Shown: positions 35,771-44,990, counted from the first letter of the stretch. The stretch is DNA of 64,000 nucleotides from Streptomyces canus (GCF_001514145.1 NZ_KQ948656.1:248001-312000); one strand, 5' to 3'. The notes: generated from the letters alone by a model not told the origin. Numbers and translations are program-made.

Positions 35771-36229
35771 TCACCGGCTGAACAGTTCGAAGACAACAGC
35801 CGGCACCCCACCGAAACGTGGGCTCAGGGCGCTGGTGCTCTCGGTCAGGAATCGTCGTGCATACGATTCGGGGTCCTCGTCGGTCAATGCCTCGATGTAT
35901 GTGCGGTGCTCGCGAAGCGACAGCACCGCACGCTCCAAGCCGTGATCAGCACGCACCGCGTGCGTGGGGTTCGGGGAATTGGCGACGGCCACCCATCGGA
36001 CCCCGTTCCATGGCTGGAGACCCGCCTCGGTCAGTCCGGGGAAGATCCAGCGATTACCGGCATCCGCTGCCGCGTCGAGAGCGGCGTGCGCTACGGCCAC
36101 GTGGTCCGGGGTGTTCCAGGCGCCGGCACTCCAGGTCGTGTGATGGTTGAGCGTGATGACCAGTTCGGGCCGGTAGCGGCGCAAGGCCGCAGCGATGTCG
36201 CGGCGCAGCGGGAGGCCGTATTCGATCAC
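35771..36229 (-). pseudogene. C-terminal remnant of a PIG-L (LmbE) deacetylase
   Basis: About 150 residues. IEYGLPLRRDIAAALRRYRP, ELVITLNHHTTWSAGAWNTP and DHVAVAHAALDAAADAG match the second half of PIG-L-type Zn-dependent N-deacetylases (mycothiol/GlcNAc type). The N-terminal metal motif (AHPDD) is missing; upstream sequence instead belongs to a LAL remnant, with the join at about 36230. It therefore lacks its active site and has no convincing start. The His-rich part that remains (NHHTTW, PDHVAVAH) is normal. Confidence 0.78.
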
Positions 36230-36233
36230 GCCG

Positions 36234-36677
36234 TCGCGATGGTCGAGAACTCCACCCAGGGAAGATCGTCGACGATGACCAGCACGTCGCCCTGGGCCTC
36301 ATCGGACGCGGCCTGCAGCACGGCCAGGGCGGCGTTGGAGACGACCAGGCGGTCCGGCGGCTGACCGACGCCGAAACCCAGGGCGATGCGTATGGCGTCC
36401 CGATGAGTGGCGTCCAGGGTGTCGAACGCGTCCCGCAGCGGAAGGAGCGCCTGGTTCAGTGAACGCCCGCGGCACGCAGCACGCGAGTGCCGGCGTCCAC
36501 CGCCGACTTCGCGACGGCGTCCAGGAGCGCTGTCTTCCCCACGCCCGGCTCTCCGGACAACAGCAGGGCGCCGCCCGAGTCCGTGTGCGTCAGGAAGCCG
36601 GAAACCCATTCCAGGTCCCGGTCGCGCCCCACCAAAGGGCTGGTGACACCCACCAGCAGCGGGTTGGTGACTCTCAC
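36234..36677 (-). pseudogene. N-terminal remnant of a LAL regulator, frameshifted
   Basis: From the GTG near 36677 the protein reads SPLVGRDRDLEWVSGFL and Walker A GEPGVGKTALLDAVA, then stops. After a shift at about 36460 it continues as NQALLPLRDAFDTLDATHRD and ALGFGVGQPPDRLVVSNAAL to a Walker-B-like VLVIVDDLPWVEF, where it is cut off and followed by the PIG-L remnant. Only about 150 of 900 residues survive. This is the fourth LAL-type locus in the window. Confidence 0.78.
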
Positions 36678-36878
36678 CGGACACCCCTCCCAGCCCACGT
36701 CAGGCCGCCGACGCGTCCAGCCGTGTCCCCGGGGTGGTGAGGCACGGACAGTCGGGCATGCGGGAAGGCCGCGGGCAGTCGGCAACAGCGCAGACGTCAC
36801 CCGGGCATGGGGGCCGTTGCAGTCGGCTCGCGGATGCTTTCAGCTGCTCCACAGGGTGGAATGGTCCGGTGAACTCTC

Positions 36879-37373
36879 CTGAACACCGTACCGAACGCCC
36901 CGAACGCGCCCGACCTACCCCGAACAGCCTCACCTGTCGGCCTCGCGGTCCTCGACTCCGAGGGTCGCGTCCTGCTCGGGCTCGGCCATGACGGCCGCTG
37001 GGAACTTCCTGGCGGCAAGGTCGACACCGGGGAGGATTTCGAGACGGCCGCCTCCCGGGAACTGGCAGAGGAGACCGGACTCGTGGTGCCCGCGACTGCC
37101 GTACGGGTACTGGCGGTTCTCGTCGACGGCCTCAACGGTTTGACCCGCGTGACCGCCGCAGCGGTCACGGAGAGCGCAACGGGTAGGCCTCGGGTGACCG
37201 AGCCGAACAAGATCGTGCACTGGGACTGGTTCGCCCGTGCAGCAGTCCCTTCCGCGCTCTTCCCGCCGTCCGCCTCGGTCCTGGACTGCCTGTGGCCAGA
37301 AGCGGAACCGCCAGGAACAGCCGGGTTCCGCCATTACGGGCTTCTTGGCCATGCCCCCACCCGGCTCCGCTGA
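36879..37373 (+). CDS. Nudix hydrolase with unusual or damaged start
   Basis: The coding core is clear: VGLAVLDSEGRVLLGLGHDG, then the Nudix box GGKVDTGEDFETAASRELAEETG (Gly, Glu and the REL-EE-G residues all present) and VHWDWFARAAVPSALFPPSA. Nudix enzymes cleave nucleoside diphosphate derivatives. In this frame there is no ATG or GTG after the upstream stop; CTG 36879 is the only opening. A GTG at 36869 in a neighbouring frame begins NSPEHRTERPERARP, which looks like a real N-terminus, so a one-base shift at about 36900-36930 is likely. I mark it as a gene with an uncertain 5' end. Confidence 0.65.
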   Translation: MNTVPNAPNAPDLPRTASPVGLAVLDSEGRVLLGLGHDGRWELPGGKVDTGEDFETAASRELAEETGLVVPATAVRVLAVLVDGLNGLTRVTAAAVTESATGRPRVTEPNKIVHWDWFARAAVPSALFPPSASVLDCLWPEAEPPGTAGFRHYGLLGHAPTRLR

Positions 37374-37405
37374 ATCAGGGGTCGGCACCCGGCAGCTGAT
37401 GTACC

Positions 37406-37432
37406 CGTCACAGCCTCCCCAGCTACTCGGTC
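37406..37432 (+). promoter_or_regulatory. Repeated promoter, variant CGTCACA-N16-GGTC
   Basis: CGTCACA 37406-37412 (one mismatch from consensus), 16 nt, GGTC 37429-37432, 33 bp after the Nudix stop and about 210 bp before the coiled-coil gene at 37644. Confidence 0.6.
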
Positions 37433-37643
37433 ATGAGCTGTGAGGGCCTGCGCCAGCGGCCTGGGAAGCCTCTCGGCGAGGAAGGGAGCGAGTTGGCCAG
37501 CGACCATGCTGCTCGCGCGCGTCTCCGACAGCCCAGATCCATGTCGGCGCGTCAACCTGCGCAGCCGCGCCCCTCAGTCTCCACGACCCCCGCATCACTT
37601 GGGACTTGCCGGACTCCCGGCTCCAGCCAGAGGAAGACAGAAG

Positions 37644-37931
37644 ATGCCGCGAAACCCTGACCCGGGCTCGGACCATGCCGCGATCGGCGCCACGCTGGCG
37701 GCAGAAGCCGCCGTACTCGAAGCTCACGAGCGTCTGCTCCGAGAGGCCCTCGATGCGGTGGACGCGCGGATCGAGGCCGTCTCCGCGGCCTTACGGCACC
37801 TGCGCCGTTCGGCGGCCTCCGCCGAGGCTCAGAAGCGGGCGGACCCGGGCGACGGCCTCCGGCACAGCGTCGCCGACTCCGACGACGTGTGTCTCACGTG
37901 GCTCGACGGCCCTACGAACTGCCGCCCTTGA
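37644..37931 (+). CDS. Small coiled-coil protein, paralogue of 32693
   Basis: 95 residues. The core TLAAEAAVLEAHERLLREAL, DAVDARIEAVSAALRHLRRS aligns without gaps to the protein at 32693 and has coiled-coil heptads; the flanks are polar and divergent. No family is recognised. ATG 37644 has AGAGGAAG about 9 nt upstream. As with its paralogue, the nearest upstream promoter is of the repeated type. The conserved N-terminal pattern of a short basic/polar stretch, then AAxxAxLAAEA, suggests a common binding partner. Confidence 0.72.
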   Translation: MPRNPDPGSDHAAIGATLAAEAAVLEAHERLLREALDAVDARIEAVSAALRHLRRSAASAEAQKRADPGDGLRHSVADSDDVCLTWLDGPTNCRP

Positions 37932-38152
37932 CGATCCTGGCGCTCTGCTCACGAAGAGGCTGAGAAGCGGCCCGCGCTCGACTGGTCGAACGCGTCGACA
38001 GGGCGTCCTCGCCGGGCACGACACTCACGCTGAACACTGAACCTTGTGCCCGGGCGCGGGCCGGTTCCAGTGCAAGATCCCCGTGCGGCACCGAGGGGAT
38101 GAGCCTGGCCCCTCCGCTCCGGGCGCGCACGGGCAACCCGTCCCCGTACGCG

Positions 38153-38887
38153 TCAGCCGTTGGGGAAGGCCGCCCAATGAGCCTCCAGGAGTGCGGCGAC
38201 CTCTGCCGGCCGCTCGAGCACCGTCCAGTGGTTGCAATCGAGCTTGGCGACCTTGGAGGCGCGCAGAGACGCGCCGAGCCTCTCACCAAACTCGATCTGG
38301 CAGGCGGGGTCGAGCGCTCCCCAGAACACGAGAGACGGCGCGGACACGTTCGCCAGTGCCGGTTCCCATTCCGCCCCCATGGTCACCGCGGAGCGGTAGA
38401 GCTTGAGGATGCTGTCCTTCATCACCCCGTCCACGCGGCTGACCATCTCCTTGGCCGGTTCGACGGGGAGGTCGAAGCCCTTTACCAAGTCGTCGGCGAA
38501 GGACTCGGCTTGCAGCTCGTTCATGAAGCGTTCGCCTTCGACCGGGTCCTGCCATGTGACGGCAAGCGGATGCCAGACGTAGTCGGAGCTGATCGGACCG
38601 TTGCTCCCGGCCCAGGTACGTACGAGGTCGGGCCGGAGTGATGCGACACGGGCAGTGAATATGCAGCCCCAGTCATGACCGACCAGGTCGACCGGCTCAC
38701 CGATCCGCTCCAGGCGGTCGATGAGCCAACTGACGTACTCCTCCTTGGTGGATCCGAAGTCGTCCGGCAGGGCGGCGGCGAACCCTGGCAGGTCCCAGGC
38801 CTCCACGTCGGTCCGGGAGAGGTGCCGACGTACGTCGTCCCACACGTGGTGGGTATCGGGGACGCCGTGGATCAGGATGGCAGGCAT
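38153..38887 (-). CDS. Alpha/beta hydrolase with Asp nucleophile
   Basis: 244 residues. ILIHGVPDTHHVWDDVRRHL is the oxyanion HG region, LVGHDWGCIFTARVASL has the Asp nucleophile of epoxide-hydrolase/dehalogenase-like enzymes, and CNHWTVLERPAEV carries the catalytic His. The cap domain between them is helical. ATG 38887 follows GAAGGG. No signal peptide. It shares its fold with four other hydrolases in the window, but is more distant. No repeated-type promoter was found in front (a TGTCACA near 38990 faces the wrong way and lacks a -10). Confidence 0.86.
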   Translation of the reverse strand: MPAILIHGVPDTHHVWDDVRRHLSRTDVEAWDLPGFAAALPDDFGSTKEEYVSWLIDRLERIGEPVDLVGHDWGCIFTARVASLRPDLVRTWAGSNGPISSDYVWHPLAVTWQDPVEGERFMNELQAESFADDLVKGFDLPVEPAKEMVSRVDGVMKDSILKLYRSAVTMGAEWEPALANVSAPSLVFWGALDPACQIEFGERLGASLRASKVAKLDCNHWTVLERPAEVAALLEAHWAAFPNG

Positions 38888-39154
38888 GGGGGGTGCCCTT
38901 CGTCGATCGGAGATGGGTCGACTGCCGTGGGATGAGCAGCCGTACCTCGCGTGAGGTGTCCGGCAACCATATTGCCAGGAACAACATCGTGTCACACGGT
39001 GTTGTCGCCCTCATCAACTTCGGGTCGTTTCTTCAGATGGTGCCCGGTGATTCATGTCATGTCCGATTGATCCATGGTCAATCAGCACATGGATCGAGCC
39101 GCGCGCCTCGTGGACGCTGGTGACCCGGAAGTACCGCCCGACCAGGAGTGTGTG

Positions 39155-40087
39155 ATGAACGAAATGACGGAGCCCGACCTGCGCGGAAAGCTGGCCGTGG
39201 TCACCGGGGCGAGCGACGGCGTCGGCCTTGGGCTGGCCACACGACTCGCTCATGCCGGCGCCGAGCTGATCCTGCCGGTGCGCAACATGGCCAAGGGAAC
39301 CACCGCCCTCGAACAGATCCGGACGAGCGTGCCGGGTGCGCGGACCTCCCTTCGCGTCCTCGACCTGGCTTCCTTGGCGTCGGTGGAGGACCTCGCCGAA
39401 ACGCTCAATGCGGAAGGCAGGCCGATCCACCTGCTCGTCAACAACGCGGGCGTGATGGCGCCGCCGCTGCGGCACACGACCGAGGACGGATACGAGCTGC
39501 AGTTCGGAACCAACTACCTGGGTCATGTGGCCCTCACCGGGCGGCTGATGCCGTCACTGCGGGCCGGCCGGGCTCGTGTGACCACCGTGACCAGCAGTGC
39601 CGCGCGTAACAGCCGGATCGACTGGGACGACCCGCAAGGTGTGAAGCGATACTCCCCGGTGCGTGCGTACGGACAGTCCAAGCTGGCCAACCTGCTGTTC
39701 GCTCTCGAACTGGAGCGGCGCAGCGCATCGGGCGGCTGGGGCCTCGTCAGCAATGCGGCCCATCCCGGTACGACTCTGACCAACCTCTACGCAGCCGGGC
39801 CCAACCTCGGCCGCGCCCGTCCCGCACCCCACGCGGCGATCATGAGGCGGCTCGCACGCTGGGGCGTCTTCGTGCAGTCCGTCGACGCCGGCCTGCGTCC
39901 GCTGCTGTACGCGGCGACGAGCCCGGAAGCCAAGGGCGGGCGTCTGTACGGCCCCGACGGCTTGGGCCAGTTCACGGGCAGTCCCACGGAACTGGCGCTC
40001 TACAAATCGGCCCGGAGCGAGGCGGACGCGTCCCGGCTCTGGCAGCTGTCCGAGCGTCTCACCGGAGTCACCTTCGCGGCGGTCTGA
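39155..40087 (+). CDS. Short-chain dehydrogenase/reductase
   Basis: 310 residues, classical SDR. LAVVTGASDGVGLGLATRLA is the TGxxxGxG cofactor motif, LLVNNAGVMAPPL the NNAG motif, with catalytic Ser in TVTSSAARNSRIDW and YGQSKLANLL as the YxxxK catalytic pair. The pattern resembles the retinol-dehydrogenase/WW-oxidoreductase-like branch, usually NADP-linked. ATG 39155 has AGGAG 7 nt upstream; a start at 39074 is unlikely. It diverges from the hydrolase at 38153. Confidence 0.92.
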   Translation: MNEMTEPDLRGKLAVVTGASDGVGLGLATRLAHAGAELILPVRNMAKGTTALEQIRTSVPGARTSLRVLDLASLASVEDLAETLNAEGRPIHLLVNNAGVMAPPLRHTTEDGYELQFGTNYLGHVALTGRLMPSLRAGRARVTTVTSSAARNSRIDWDDPQGVKRYSPVRAYGQSKLANLLFALELERRSASGGWGLVSNAAHPGTTLTNLYAAGPNLGRARPAPHAAIMRRLARWGVFVQSVDAGLRPLLYAATSPEAKGGRLYGPDGLGQFTGSPTELALYKSARSEADASRLWQLSERLTGVTFAAV

Positions 40088-40225
40088 AGGCGTCCGACGG
40101 ACCAGGGGCAGCGTGGCTGCGTCGGCGTTCACACCGACCAGGCCGGACACGGAAACGTGCCTGACGGACCGTAAGGCAGCCCGGACCGGGCTGAGTTCAC
40201 ACCTTTCCTCGCCCCGTGCGGCGGG

Positions 40226-40252
40226 TGTCACACAAACCGGAGGACCTCGGTC
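40226..40252 (+). promoter_or_regulatory. Repeated TGTCACA-N16-GGTC promoter
   Basis: TGTCACA 40226-40232, 16 nt, GGTC 40249-40252. It now faces only an SDR scar (40328-40544), so the promoter outlived its gene. Confidence 0.76.
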
Positions 40253-40327
40253 TTGTATGTGGGGACGTGGCCGTCAGGCCTGGTGCACCAAGGGAGCACA
40301 GAACATTCCGTACCCGGCACGGCGGAG

Positions 40328-40544
40328 CACCCCTGTTCGGGAGCCTTGAAACCGCTGGCCCCGAGGAGTATCGACTCGACGACCTCACCGCAAACTGCTG
40401 GCCGCCCGCGGTGACCAGCGCGACGTGATCTCCGACGTCCACTTCCCCTTCCTCGGTGCGGTGTTCGAGAAGCGGACGCTGCTTCCTACGCCGACCGCAC
40501 CGCGAGGCCACGTCGCCCTCGCGCAATGGCTCCTGCGGGGCTGA
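40328..40544 (+). pseudogene. C-terminal scar of an NmrA-type SDR
   Basis: One frame reads PLFGSLETAGPEEYRLDDLTA. After a one-base shift it continues KLLAARGDQRDVISDVHFPF, LGAVFEKRTLLPTPTAPRGH, VALAQWLLRG and stop. This is the same tail as the intact SDR at 52383 (PLFGVLEVAGPEEHRLDDLTA, KLLAARGYLRDVVPDAHTPF). The Rossmann N-terminus is missing although the promoter remains about 75 bp upstream. Confidence 0.78.
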
Positions 40545-40647
40545 CGCCCGCCTGGTGTCCCTGGGATCACGCCCATGCGTGCCCCCTCCCGACAGGCCCG
40601 CTCCCGGCACCGGGACCCCCACGCGGTTCCGACCTGCTCCAGCAGAG

Positions 40648-40674
40648 TGTCACAGGTACCGCACACAATTGGTC
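40648..40674 (+). promoter_or_regulatory. Repeated TGTCACA-N16-GGTC promoter, very close to the start codon
   Basis: TGTCACA 40648-40654, 16 nt, GGTC 40671-40674, only 9 nt before the ATG at 40684. Transcription would begin at or within a few bases of the start codon, implying a leaderless or near-leaderless mRNA. Confidence 0.8.
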
Positions 40675-40683
40675 TTGCTGGAT

Positions 40684-41454
40684 ATGCGCACCCTTATACA
40701 CAGTTCACGGCCGGTCCGGGTTCGCCAGGACGACTATGTGGTCAGCGCCGAGTTCTACGACGTCCTTCAGGCCGAGCAGGACGCGGTGCGGGTACGTCGC
40801 CTCTACGGCCACGCTGTGGAAAGCGCCCGGCTCGGTGTACTGGATGTCGGAGCCGGAACCGGACGGGTGACCTTGATGAGCCTTCTCGCCTCTCAGGTAG
40901 ACGTACACGCCATCGAACCCGCACATGCCATGCGGACACCGCTGATGACGCGCCTGGCCTCCCTGTCCGCCGAGCTGAGGGCTCGGGTCACCGTCCATCC
41001 CACGACTCTCGGCGAGGCGGGACTCCGAGAAGTGGCGGACCTCGCGATCTGTCACAACATGATCGCCTGTTTGTCCCCCTCAGCCAGACATGTTCTGTGG
41101 CCGGCTCTCGCCGAGGCCCTGGTACCGGGTGGCTCACTGCTGCTTCAGCTTCCGCCGTCGGGCCTGTTTCCCGGCGAGGTGACTGAGCGTCGCTTCCCGG
41201 AGCAACAAGTCGGGCGACACGAGTACGGAGGCCGCATGGTGCTGTCGGCGGAGGGGGACCGGATCCGCACACGCTTCGATTACTGGGTGCGGGAGAGTGG
41301 GCTCCTGCTGCGTGAGCACACGGAAACCTTCTGGATGTGGCCGACGTCTCGCACGGAGATGATCAAGGATCTGGAAGATCACGGATTCGTGCCGCAGCCG
41401 GCGTGGGAAGATCCGGCCGTGCTGGCGATGACTCTCGGCCCCCACCCGAAATGA
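40684..41454 (+). CDS. SAM-dependent methyltransferase
   Basis: 256 residues. Motif I is LGVLDVGAGTGRVTLMSLLA, the acidic residue that binds SAM ribose lies in VDVHAIEPAHAM, and LAICHNMIACLSPSARHVLW is the motif-IV region. The C-terminal half is beta-rich (RIRTRFDYWVRESGLLLREH). It is a class I methyltransferase with an unknown acceptor. There is no ribosome site before ATG 40684, which fits a near-leaderless transcript from the promoter ending at 40674. The next gene, an ECF sigma factor, starts 101 bp downstream. Confidence 0.87.
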   Translation: MRTLIHSSRPVRVRQDDYVVSAEFYDVLQAEQDAVRVRRLYGHAVESARLGVLDVGAGTGRVTLMSLLASQVDVHAIEPAHAMRTPLMTRLASLSAELRARVTVHPTTLGEAGLREVADLAICHNMIACLSPSARHVLWPALAEALVPGGSLLLQLPPSGLFPGEVTERRFPEQQVGRHEYGGRMVLSAEGDRIRTRFDYWVRESGLLLREHTETFWMWPTSRTEMIKDLEDHGFVPQPAWEDPAVLAMTLGPHPK

Positions 41455-41555
41455 CTCCGTTACGCTCGGCGAGACAGGAAGCGTGTGCCCGAGCCGCAGA
41501 CACACTCGGCTTCTGCGACTTGTAACATGGTGGCGTTGCAGCCGAAGGGACACCT

Positions 41556-42452
41556 ATGCACGCCGAGGCCGACGCCAACTCCCTCGAACAGGCGACACAA
41601 AACTTCCTCGCGGCACGTCCGCGGCTCTTCGGTATCGCCTACCGCTTGCTTGGCAGCACAGTGGAGGCGGAGGACATTCTTCAAGAGACGTGGTTGCGGT
41701 GGCAGAACACGGACCGCACGAAGGTGGTGGAGCCGACGGCCTTCCTCACCACGATCACCACACGTCTGGCCATCAACCTCGCTCAGTCCGCGAGGGTACG
41801 GCGGGAATCGTATGTCGGACCGTGGCTTCCCGAGCCGGTCGATACCGTTGAGGACCCTCAGCTGGGCGCGGAACGCGCTGAGGCGCTCGAACTGGCGGTG
41901 CTGTTCCTCCTGGAGAAGCTGAACCCGGTGGAGCGGGGCGCGTACGTCCTGCGGGAGGCCTTCGGCTACCCCTATCCGCAGATCGCGGGCATCTTGGAGA
42001 TCAGTGAGGCCAACGCCCGTCAGCTGGTAAGCCGTGCGCGCAAGCACCTGGCCGCTGAGCGCCGGGAACGCGTGAGCCCGAGCGAGCACCGCCGCCTCCT
42101 GCGAGTGTTTCTCACCGCTGCGCAGACAGGTGATCTCGCGGTGCTCGAGGATGTGCTCACCGCAGACGTGGTCAGCTACTCCGATGGTGGAGGCACTCGT
42201 GGCGCCTCGAAGATCCCAGTGTTCGGACGCGTGCACGTTTCCAAGTACCTCGCCGCGTTCGCGCCACGGTTCTGGCCCCAGTCGGAGATCCGGTGGGTCG
42301 AGGCCAACAGTCGGCCGGCCGTCCTCATCTCCTCCGGCGGAGCAGCTGTGGCCCTGTTGTCCGTGGATGTGTCGGTGGAAGGCATCGACCGGATCATGTG
42401 GGTGATGAACCCGGCCAAGCTGTCTCCCTACGTGGCATCGCTGAACGAGTGA
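41556..42452 (+). CDS. ECF41-group sigma factor, full length
   Basis: 298 residues and the most complete ECF41 member here. Region 2: LFGIAYRLLGSTVEAEDILQE and AFLTTITTRLAINLAQSARV. Linker WLPEPVDT. Region 4: EKLNPVERGAYVLREAFGYP and IAGILEISEANARQLVSRAR. The SnoaL-like domain has YSDGGGTRGASKIPVFGR and ends VMNPAKLSPYVASL, corresponding to the DGGG and NPDKL motifs. ECF41 factors recognise TGTCACA (-35) with a CGTC-like -10, which matches the repeated element of this window. I infer that it is the best candidate master of the regulon. ATG 41556. No clear copy of the element lies before it (a TGTAACA occurs near 41522 without a -10). Confidence 0.92.
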   Translation: MHAEADANSLEQATQNFLAARPRLFGIAYRLLGSTVEAEDILQETWLRWQNTDRTKVVEPTAFLTTITTRLAINLAQSARVRRESYVGPWLPEPVDTVEDPQLGAERAEALELAVLFLLEKLNPVERGAYVLREAFGYPYPQIAGILEISEANARQLVSRARKHLAAERRERVSPSEHRRLLRVFLTAAQTGDLAVLEDVLTADVVSYSDGGGTRGASKIPVFGRVHVSKYLAAFAPRFWPQSEIRWVEANSRPAVLISSGGAAVALLSVDVSVEGIDRIMWVMNPAKLSPYVASLNE

Positions 42453-42489
42453 CCGCTTCCGCGTAGTCGGGCGATCGTTACTGGGCGCA

Positions 42490-42516
42490 TGCCACAAGGC
42501 TCGTCTCTCATCGGTC
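42490..42516 (+). promoter_or_regulatory. Repeated promoter, variant TGCCACA-N16-GGTC
   Basis: TGCCACA 42490-42496 (one mismatch), 16 nt, GGTC 42513-42516, 165 bp upstream of the Ohr-like gene. Confidence 0.6.
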
Positions 42517-42681
42517 TACAGGTCGTCCGGGATCCGGGATCCTACGAAGCGTGAGGAAAAGACAACGTGACTATGGTCATGAGCGGCACGCCGGCCCGTG
42601 CCCGCGGCTGGGCGCGCAACCGGCCCGCCAGAAGCACATTCCACCGGTAGGCGCGTACCGCGACGATGCCGGAGTCATGCC

Positions 42682-43179
42682 GTGACCGATCGGATCCAAT
42701 TGCCCGACCTGTCCATCGAGAAGGACTACGACGGAGCGTCCTTCTCTCCCATTTACACCACGACGGTTACTGTCAACGGCGGCGTGGTCTCACACGGTCG
42801 GGCCTCGGGCAAGGCACGTTCGTCGGACGGAGCCTTGGACCTCGATCTGCGCATACCCGCCGAACTCGGAGGGAACGGTCAGGGCACGAACCCTGAGCAG
42901 TTGTTCGCGGCCGGCTTCGCGGCCTGTTACCACGGAGCCCTGAGCCTGGTGGCCCAGCAGGAGGAACTCGACCCCTCCGCGATCTCCGTGGAAGCAACCG
43001 TCGCCTTCGGGCGGGATCCGGCAGACGGTGGCTACCTGCTCCAGGTTGATCTGGTGGTGAAGTGGCCTGGCATCGACCGCGAGATTGCGGCTCCCCTGCT
43101 CGAGACAGCCGACTCGTTGTGCCCCTACGCAAGGATGGCGTGGCAGGGAACCCCGACCACCATCACACTGGCCCCGTAG
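42682..43179 (+). CDS. OsmC/Ohr-family organic hydroperoxide resistance protein
   Basis: 165 residues. It has the two redox cysteines of the family: PEQLFAAGFAACYHGALSLV and the later SLCPYARMAW. The start contains PIYTTTVTVNGGVVSHGRAS, typical of Ohr. These enzymes reduce organic peroxides with thiol (lipoyl) donors. GTG 42682 is the likely start. The alternative, general OsmC, is less likely because of the Ohr-like N-terminus. A variant repeated promoter precedes it, and a second OsmC-type gene at 50360 also has one. Confidence 0.92.
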   Translation: MTDRIQLPDLSIEKDYDGASFSPIYTTTVTVNGGVVSHGRASGKARSSDGALDLDLRIPAELGGNGQGTNPEQLFAAGFAACYHGALSLVAQQEELDPSAISVEATVAFGRDPADGGYLLQVDLVVKWPGIDREIAAPLLETADSLCPYARMAWQGTPTTITLAP

Positions 43180-43266
43180 CGGACCAGGGCGGACTGGGGA
43201 CCAAGGCTGCGCCGTGAGTTCCTGGCTGGGGATCGGTTCCCTGCACGTGAGCCGGCACTCCGCATG

Positions 43267-44879
43267 TCAGCTCCGGTGACCGCTGGTGATCTCCTTGCAT
43301 TCCTGCGCCGTGGGTTTGGGTATCTGGGCTCCGTCCCCGTAGAAGCTCCGGCTGAGCCTGACCCGCAGCCGTTGCGCCCGGGTGGGGCTGCCGTTCACGC
43401 TTCCCGCCTGGGCTGCGGTAAGAGGTATGTCCTGCTCGTGCGCCGTGAGGATGTGCAGCTGTTCCTGGCCGAGCGGTTCATGCACCTCGACGAACTCGCC
43501 GTGCGGAAGGCGTTTGATGACGCCGGTCTCGCGTCCGTGCAGCATTCTCCCTATCGCGCCACTGGAGGGCGAGGGCCCAGCGTTTCGTCACGGCGAAGAC
43601 GACGAGGGGCACGGCGAAGAGGCCGATACGGACGGTCCACGTCACCGCGTTGACAGAGACGTGGAAGCGCGTGGCAATCAGATCGTTCGCGGCGCCGAGA
43701 AGGGCCACGGCATAGACACTCAGCCACGCGGCACCAAGTGCCGTACGCACAGGCCGGTTCCGCGGGCAGTCGAGGAGGTGACGCTCTCGATCGTCGCCGG
43801 TAACCCACGACTCGATGAAGGGATAGGCGCCCAGCGTGAGGAAGAGGCCGACCCCCACGCCCAGCGGGATGAAGTTGTCGAGGGCCAGGGTGTGGCCCCA
43901 GGCGTCGATCTCCCAGCCAGGCATGACGCGCAGCAACCCGTCGGCCACGCCCATGTACCGGTCGGGCTGCGATCCTGCCGACACCTGGTCGGCCCGGTAG
44001 GGGCCGTACTGCCAGATGGGGTTGATCTGCGCGATCGCCGCGATGACGAAGATGAATCCACACACCATGAGGCCGAATGCCGCCGTCTCCACGGCGTGCA
44101 CCTTGAACGGCAGGCCGACGACGTTCTTGTCCGTACGCCCCGGCCCGGGGTACTGGGTGTGCTTGTGGCGCAGCGTCAGGACCGCGTGGGCGACGATCAG
44201 CAGCAGCATGGCGGCCGGGATCACCAGGACGTAGATCGTGTTGAAGCGAGCCACCAGGTCGTCGCCGGGGAACTCGCCACCGAAGAAGAACCACGGCAGG
44301 AAGGTGCCGATGATCGGTACGGAGAGAAGGGTGCCGTTCACGACTGCCAGCCCGGTTCCCGAGAGGAGGTCGTCCGGTAGGTCGTAGCCTGTCAGGCCAC
44401 CGAACATGCCCAGGGTCAGGAGCAGAAAGCCGAACACCCAGTTGAGCTCGCGCGGCTTGCGAAACGCCCCGGTGAAGAAGACCCGCATCATGTGCACGAG
44501 CATGCCGGCGACGAACACCAGCGCCGCCCAGTGGTGGGCCTGCCGGATCAGCAGCCCGCCGCGGATATCGAAGGAGATGTCCATGGTCGAGTTGAACGCT
44601 TCCGACACCAGTTGCCCCTGGAGGGGGACGTAACTTCCCTGGTACCGCACCGGTGCCGATGAGGGATGGAAGTAGAAGGAGAGGTAGACGCCTGTGACGA
44701 TGAGGACGAGGAAGCTGGAGAGACAGATCTCCCCCAACATGAAGGACCAGTGGTCACGGACCCCTTCGCGCGGCGGCCCTGGTCACGCCACAGGTGCCCA
44801 GCCGGGTGTCGACCCAACGGGCGATGCTCTCACCTTTCCGCCGTTGCTGTGGTGCGGCCTGCCGACTCTCGTTGCTCAT
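43267..44879 (-). pseudogene. qcrB-like cytochrome b with two frameshifts
   Basis: From ATG 44879 the frame reads SNESRQAAPQQRRKGESIAR, WVDTRLG, then shifts near 44765 in a G run. The main frame continues DHWSFMLGEICLSSFLVLIV through eight or so helices, with b-heme histidine pairs in QAHHWAALVFVAGMLVHMMR and LLLIVAHAVLTLRHKHTQYP. A second shift near 43548 moves the C-terminus to another frame: MLHGRETGVIKRLPHGEFVE, then EVHEPLGQEQLHI, ending at 43267. Assembled, it is a full actinobacterial QcrB (bc1 cytochrome b). No qcrA or qcrC is adjacent. Sequencing error could explain the shifts, but two in one gene among many decayed neighbours favours a pseudogene. Confidence 0.83.
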
Positions 44880-44990
44880 CGTTCATCACTCATTCCTGAT
44901 CACCCGCAGCGACTCTCGTCCACAGGTAACGGGTCACGGGTCTCGCCCACGGCTGTCCCTGGCCGGATTTTGATGCTCTGTCCTCATTAC

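Noticed and set aside
38985..39010. TGTCACA between the hydrolase and SDR genes
   Set aside because: Lacks the -10 element at the required distance (ATCA instead).
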